Shown here: one piece after another, positions 60,593-64,000 of the stretch | Numbering within the stretch: the stretch's first letter is position 1 | Layout of the letters: each line of letters starts with the position of its first letter | Assembly: GCF_008014675.1 (NCBI RefSeq) | Contig: NZ_VOXD01000004.1 | Span: 176,945-240,944 of the forward strand | Length of the DNA: 64,000 nt | Origin: Neolewinella aurantiaca | GTDB taxonomy: Bacteria > Bacteroidota > Bacteroidia > Chitinophagales > Saprospiraceae | Direction: 5' to 3' | Position numbers and translations under genes: made by a program | Notes under the pieces: generated by a model | Told to the model about the DNA's origin: nothing | Database searches by the model: none | What the model saw: only the letters and a program-made list of their open reading frames with translations

Positions 60593-60658
60593 GCCTAACG
60601 GTCTGCATAGCCGCAGGCTGCCCGCATAGGGCAGCTTGATGGCTATGCTTTGTTCGGT
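60593..60658 (-). other. Integron attC-like hairpin at the 3' end of an AT-rich gene
   Basis: Read on the minus strand: ACCGAAC (one mismatch to RYYYAAC), then GCATAGCC ... GGGCAGCC-type inner arms and loop TATGC, GGCTATGC, and GTTAGGC (exact GTTRRRY). Arms 60605-60612/60641-60648 and 60616-60623/60629-60635 pair with unpaired bases on one side, as in attC folds. The stop codon of the HNH gene (60643-60645) lies inside, as in gene cassettes. Confidence 0.6.
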
Positions 60659-61917
60659 GTGGTTTTGAATTTTTCTATATGATTTCTCATTAAAATTTCG
60701 CAATCTTTTCTACTGTATCTCTTTGAAGGATAGTGAATTGAACCAAAAATTTCAGTTATTAATTCATCAATAATACTACTGATTTTGATTCTAATTCCAA
60801 ACTTTGATTCATCTCCTTTGCTGTAATCAAAATACTGATTGAATCCCTCCCTTTCCATAAATTCAAAAACTATTTCGTCCTTTTCTTTATCTCTTTCGAA
60901 GTCATTTTCTTCAATCAGAAACTTTGATATTGATGAAATGATTTTGTGTATGAATTCTTCCTTGTTGAACCCTTCAAATATATCCGCTATGTAAAGTATT
61001 GTTCCAATATTATCTGAAATTTCACATTGAGTCATATAAGCATGCCTTTCCAAATCTTCAAAGGAAAATTCCATTGACTGAACTTGATTTGTGCTTTGAG
61101 ACTTTTCCCAACCTCTAATGTCTTGCGTCCATTTTTCTAATACTCGTCTCCATTCTGACCAATTATTAGACTCTTTGGAAATTTTGATTACCTCTGTTTC
61201 TAAGTCCTCTAATATTTTTTCTTCTGACCAACCATAATCTTCTAATGCTTGAACATAATGTGAAAGAATAATTGAACCTTTTCTATTGTCCCAATAATTA
61301 AATCTGTTTCTTGCTATGCCTTTTATGTATGCCAATTTTTGCTTTATTGGTGGCATATTTTGAATAGCAATTATTCCCCCTAATTTATCTAAAAATGTTT
61401 CTACACTACTTTGCTCTAATTCACCTCCCGAATTATATTTTAGATATTTTTCTAAGCCTACATCAATTCCGTTCAATAAATCATTAACCCCAAATTTTTT
61501 GATGTGATTTTCTAAACCTAATGTTCCTTTTTCCGATAGAGTGAACGGTTTTATTCTACTTTCGACATATTCAGAAATCATCTCACCCACATCTGAATCT
61601 AATGTGTCAAGTGATTTCTTCCATTTAAGCATTAATTCAATTTGTTCTCTTCTTTCTTGGATTTCTTCTAATTGCTTTCTTTGTTTTGCAACTACGGTGT
61701 CGTCATCCAATTTTCTATCACTTTTCCCACTATTACAATCAAAACAACTTGTAATCAAATTTGTAATTTCATTTGTTCCTCCTTTGGCAACAGGGTCTAT
61801 ATGGTCGCAATTTAAAATTACATCTGGTGATTTTCTACCACAATATTGGCAAGTGAATTTGTCTCTCTTGAAGACTTCAAACCTTATCTTTTTCGACAGA
61901 CCTTTTCTTTTTGCCAT
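60643..61917 (-). CDS. HNH endonuclease-domain protein, AT-rich, probably acquired
   Basis: 424 residues. The N-terminal HNH nuclease is complete: KIRFEVFKRDKFTCQYCGRK, then CDHIDPVAKGGTNEITNLI and CFDCNSGKSD, with two CxxC zinc pairs and the DHI/N/N core. The remaining 340 residues are helical, Lys/Glu/Ile-rich and unassigned. The DNA is far more AT-rich than its neighbours, from about 60650 to 61950, and the 3' end coincides with an attC-like hairpin while GTTGGGT (minus strand, 61939-61945) lies 22 bp before the ATG. This suggests a mobile cassette; a defence or phage-related function is possible but not shown. Confidence 0.85.
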   Translation of the reverse strand: MAKRKGLSKKIRFEVFKRDKFTCQYCGRKSPDVILNCDHIDPVAKGGTNEITNLITSCFDCNSGKSDRKLDDDTVVAKQRKQLEEIQERREQIELMLKWKKSLDTLDSDVGEMISEYVESRIKPFTLSEKGTLGLENHIKKFGVNDLLNGIDVGLEKYLKYNSGGELEQSSVETFLDKLGGIIAIQNMPPIKQKLAYIKGIARNRFNYWDNRKGSIILSHYVQALEDYGWSEEKILEDLETEVIKISKESNNWSEWRRVLEKWTQDIRGWEKSQSTNQVQSMEFSFEDLERHAYMTQCEISDNIGTILYIADIFEGFNKEEFIHKIISSISKFLIEENDFERDKEKDEIVFEFMEREGFNQYFDYSKGDESKFGIRIKISSIIDELITEIFGSIHYPSKRYSRKDCEILMRNHIEKFKTTPNKA

Positions 61918-61995
61918 TTATTTGTTTTTTTTAATCACACCCAACATACTTATAACCACACCTCTTGCGCATACAAGCCATATCTCTTTGGTGAA

Positions 61996-62081
61996 GTTAC
62001 GCATACAGACCCAAATCCAGCCAAAAAACGCAACCAAACCCAAAAGTGACGTTTACAGGCCCAGTTACGTTTACAGACCCA
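61996..62081 (+). repeat. Three copies of an 18-bp repeat (GTTACGTTTACAGACCCA)
   Basis: Copies at 61996-62013, 62046-62063 and 62064-62081 with one to three differences; the last two are adjacent. They lie in the 252-bp gap between the HNH gene and the winged-helix gene. The 75-residue minus-strand ORF over them is repeat-encoded and not called. Confidence 0.75.
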
Positions 62082-62169
62082 TATTTGGTACTGTATGCGC
62101 AACTCAGTTAGCTCGTTTTCCCGAATTGCAGCTCCAGCAATTACTTCTTTTCGTTGCCCAGCACCGCCT

Positions 62170-62817
62170 CTAAACAATAAGGTTGTCGTTCAATAGGATT
62201 TCCCGCATTTCCAGGTCGAGTTTGCCGGCCTGAGCACGGAACCGGTCGGGGTCTGAGCGGTAAGGATCCTGAAGGACATAAAAACGCTGCATCACCATAC
62301 CGTTTGAGTCGGAGCGTTGTAGCTTTTGGATGATTTTCTGGTCTTCGAAGTACTTCAGTTCTCGCTTCAGGATAGCGAGCGGCAGGCCGGTGGCAAGAAT
62401 CATTTGCTGGGCGGTGACCTTGTAGTCGTAGGCATCGAAAATCTGGAGAAGGTCCTCAACGGTCAGAAAGGGATCGTTGGAGAGGTTCAGTACCGGAGGG
62501 GCGATTACAGCGTCACGGGGGCTGTAAAAATGACGCCCTCTGCTATTGTAGCTGCGTTGCAACACGCCGTAAGTGTACAGAGCCGAGAGCCGTGCGCGGG
62601 CTTCGTTCAGGGTGAGTTCTGTTTTGTCAGCCAGTTGATGGGGCGAGAGCAACTGATCCGGCTCACCGTCGAGCATCAGTAACAGGTCCTTATCCGAAAT
62701 ATGCCGCTGTGTCTGCCGGTTTGAGCTCTTTTGACGGAAATAGATCAGAATCACGAAAAGGATGAGTAAAGCACCAACACCAAAGGTGCAAAGTAAAATA
62801 ATGATGTCTTTCTCCAT
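62170..62817 (-). CDS. Membrane-anchored protein with tandem winged-helix-like domains
   Basis: 215 residues. An N-terminal membrane helix (DIIILLCTFGVGALLILFVIL) is followed by two helical/wing segments that look like winged helices: ISDKDLLLMLDGEPDQLLSPHQLADKTELTLNEARARLSALYTYGVLQRSY and FLTVEDLLQIFDAYDYKVTAQQMILATGLPLAILKRELKYFEDQKIIQKL. A membrane-tethered DNA-binding or protein-binding regulator is possible. Family unknown to me. A motif copy ends 15 bp before its ATG. Confidence 0.7.
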   Translation of the reverse strand: MEKDIIILLCTFGVGALLILFVILIYFRQKSSNRQTQRHISDKDLLLMLDGEPDQLLSPHQLADKTELTLNEARARLSALYTYGVLQRSYNSRGRHFYSPRDAVIAPPVLNLSNDPFLTVEDLLQIFDAYDYKVTAQQMILATGLPLAILKRELKYFEDQKIIQKLQRSDSNGMVMQRFYVLQDPYRSDPDRFRAQAGKLDLEMREILLNDNLIV

Positions 62818-62832
62818 GGGGGTAAGATACGT

Positions 62833-62852
62833 GGCCGCGGCCGCAGGTGCAA
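62833..62852 (+). repeat. Dispersed motif copy just upstream of a start
   Basis: GGCCGCGGCCGCAGGTGCAA, sense orientation, 15 bp before the ATG at 62817. Confidence 0.75.
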
Positions 62853-62965
62853 GATTCGGTTTTGGAACTACGGCACAACCGCCGGTTTGTATTTCTTTTG
62901 TTCGCTGTCGTTATCTGGAGTGAAAGCTGTTTGAGGTCGAATCAGGTGGTTGTGATGAAAACCGT

Positions 62966-63574
62966 TCACAACCAGCCAACCCGTTCCTTCCACTCCCGCA
63001 ATGCCTGGGTTCTTTGCGTTAAATCTGAAGGCGGAGAGTGGTTCTCTTGTTCTGCTTGGTACCTGATGAGCTTTGTTTGCTCTGCCAGGGTATTTAGTCC
63101 GATCGCTTTTCTTCGTTCGTCTACCAGAACGAGATCATCGCAGGCCTGGGGCCAGAGTTGCCCGTCTTCGCGCCAGTCGAATTGGGTGCCGTAACGTTGA
63201 GGCTGTTCTTCGAACACTGCTATCCGGTCGGTGAGGTAAGCCAGGCCTACGGGGTTAGCGTCGCCTGCGGCGACGGCCTCTTCGAGCAGTCTGGCGCATT
63301 TTCTGAGAAAATCCGGTTTGCCGATCGCGTGCTGGATCACCAGCCAGGCGGCTTCGCTGGCCTCTTTGCCTACTTTGTCGGTGGTGGGGTAGCCGATGCT
63401 GTCGATTATTTCGTTCAGGGCATCGGCGTTGGCGTCATGCAATTCGTTCATTTCCGCGTCGTACCCCTCGTTCAAGCGGCCACTTTTCATCAGCCGGCTG
63501 CGGAGTTGCAGGTCGGCGTCTTTGAGGGCAATTATTTCTGCTCCTATTTCATCGTAGTTGGCGGAATTACTCAT
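62966..63574 (-). CDS. DUF6624-family protein
   Basis: 202 residues, no signal peptide. It fits DUF6624: Leu/Arg-rich N-terminus with MNELHDANADALNEIIDSIGYPTTDKVGKEASEAAWLVIQHAI, then AYLTDRIAVFEEQPQRYGTQFDW and VDERRKAIGLNTLAEQ. Members are widespread in Bacteroidota with no established activity. It appears monocistronic. Confidence 0.82.
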   Translation of the reverse strand: MSNSANYDEIGAEIIALKDADLQLRSRLMKSGRLNEGYDAEMNELHDANADALNEIIDSIGYPTTDKVGKEASEAAWLVIQHAIGKPDFLRKCARLLEEAVAAGDANPVGLAYLTDRIAVFEEQPQRYGTQFDWREDGQLWPQACDDLVLVDERRKAIGLNTLAEQTKLIRYQAEQENHSPPSDLTQRTQALREWKERVGWL

Positions 63575-63742
63575 GTGGTTATCTTGAATTGGTACGCTGC
63601 TGGGGGAGGATGAAATTACGAAGATGCTGTATTTTGGCAGCCTGAAAGCCTGCCGAAGAGTAACGGCACCGGTCTGGCAGTTGCTGTTGGCCTCTCCCGC
63701 GGATATGGTTTACGACCCACACTGGCGCACAAATACCCATTA

Positions 63743-63759
63743 GGGCGCTTCAAGCGCCC
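63743..63759. repeat. Perfect hairpin GGGCGCTT-C-AAGCGCCC
   Basis: Eight-base arms within the hairpin-rich, gene-free stretch 63575-63861. A second G/C-rich inverted repeat (CCCCTTTCCCGAGGGGAGGG, 63789-63808) follows. Confidence 0.6.
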
Positions 63760-63828
63760 GGTCACGAATTTGCCGCCTGTCATGTCTCCCCTTTCCCGAG
63801 GGGAGGGGGCCGCGGGAGAGGGAGATCG

Positions 63829-63845
63829 GTGCATCTCGTGATACA
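63829..63845 (-). repeat. 17-bp dispersed repeat, copy 2 (inverted)
   Basis: Exact inverse complement of 56342-56358. Confidence 0.7.
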
Positions 63846-63861
63846 ATGGTCCGCTACGATT

Positions 63862-63999
63862 TTAGGCCGCTCGGGCACCAAAGACTTTAAGCTCTGCAAT
63901 TACCGCTTGCATTTTGGGCGTGTGTGGGTCGACACCACACTTGTCCAAAAGGTGATACGCTATGCGTTCGTTGCGATAGGCCGTCACGATATCAGACAT
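63862..63999 (-). CDS. Partial ORF at window edge (C-terminal 45 residues)
   Basis: An open frame of 45 codons plus stop reaches the edge: MSDIVTAYRNERIAYHLLDK, then CGVDPHTPKMQAVIAELKVF and GARAA. An ATG sits at the very last bases, but the frame may continue beyond the window. It looks protein-like (mixed helix) but is too short to assign; a transposase or recombinase end is one possibility. Confidence 0.4.
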   Translation of the reverse strand: MSDIVTAYRNERIAYHLLDKCGVDPHTPKMQAVIAELKVFGARAA

Positions 64000-64000
64000 C

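Noticed and set aside
59040..60608. 522-residue minus-strand ORF
   Set aside because: Exact antisense of the TPR gene; the TPR pattern is unambiguous on the plus strand.

Overview
The window looks like a chromosome segment of a marine-type Bacteroidota, most likely a Saprospiria/Lewinella-like bacterium. The signs are several TAnnTTTG-type -7 promoter elements, a C-terminal type IX secretion sorting domain (25391-26440), a fused CcoNO oxidase with a single-heme CcoP, families typical of the phylum (DUF3127, DUF4846, DUF6624) and moderately high GC. The genus is inferred from gene content only. No rRNA, tRNA or CRISPR array was seen.

Layout. 1-7.4 kb: photolyase, a secreted beta-barrel-like protein, a degenerate thioredoxin-fold lipoprotein, an ATP-grasp enzyme, a CxxC thioredoxin-family protein, then a heptamer-repeat palindrome between convergent genes and a polyprenyl-phosphate glycosyltransferase. 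7.5-11 kb: a TlpA-like protein and a small conserved protein, divergent from a two-gene glycosyltransferase operon that ends in two strong bidirectional terminators. 11.1-15.1 kb: DUF3127 OB-fold protein, Fur-family regulator, RelA/SpoT and an ECF sigma factor. 15.3-24.9 kb: an RND efflux locus (TetR, a TolC protein fused to a periplasmic substrate-binding domain, adaptor, pump) bracketed by two paralogous GbsR/MarR regulators. 25.4-35.9 kb: a T9SS cargo protein, a giant periplasmic helical/barrel protein, a helical protein of unknown function, a double-AAA ATPase with duplicated N-terminal beta domains, a lipoprotein and an EEP-family hydrolase.

36-49.4 kb is the best-understood block, all transcribed leftward: hemN, fixI, ccoS, ccoNO, ccoQ, ccoP, ccoG, fixH, a TauE/DsbD-like membrane protein, a CBS protein, a small membrane protein, a FixL-like PAS kinase that keeps the heme ligand and both O2-site arginines, and a REC-CRP response regulator. 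It encodes a cbb3 oxidase, its copper, heme and Fe-S assembly factors, and a probable oxygen-sensing two-component system. TGAC-N4-GTCA palindromes upstream of hemN and ccoS are candidate targets of the REC-CRP protein.

49.6-64 kb: a GT4 glycosyltransferase, M1 peptidase, orphan solute-binding lipoprotein, UvrD-family helicase, DUF4846 lipoprotein, a 1.6-kb cluster of inverted and direct repeats (57348-58972), a TPR protein, an AT-rich HNH nuclease gene ending in an integron attC-like hairpin, a membrane-anchored winged-helix protein, a DUF6624 protein and a truncated ORF at the edge.

The most unusual signal is a dispersed motif of about 20 bp (consensus GGGCGCGGNCGCAGGTGCAA) found about 22 times. 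Every copy lying upstream of a start codon reads TTGCACCTGCG on the coding strand. Copies inside genes fall mainly in linkers, signal peptides or lipoboxes.
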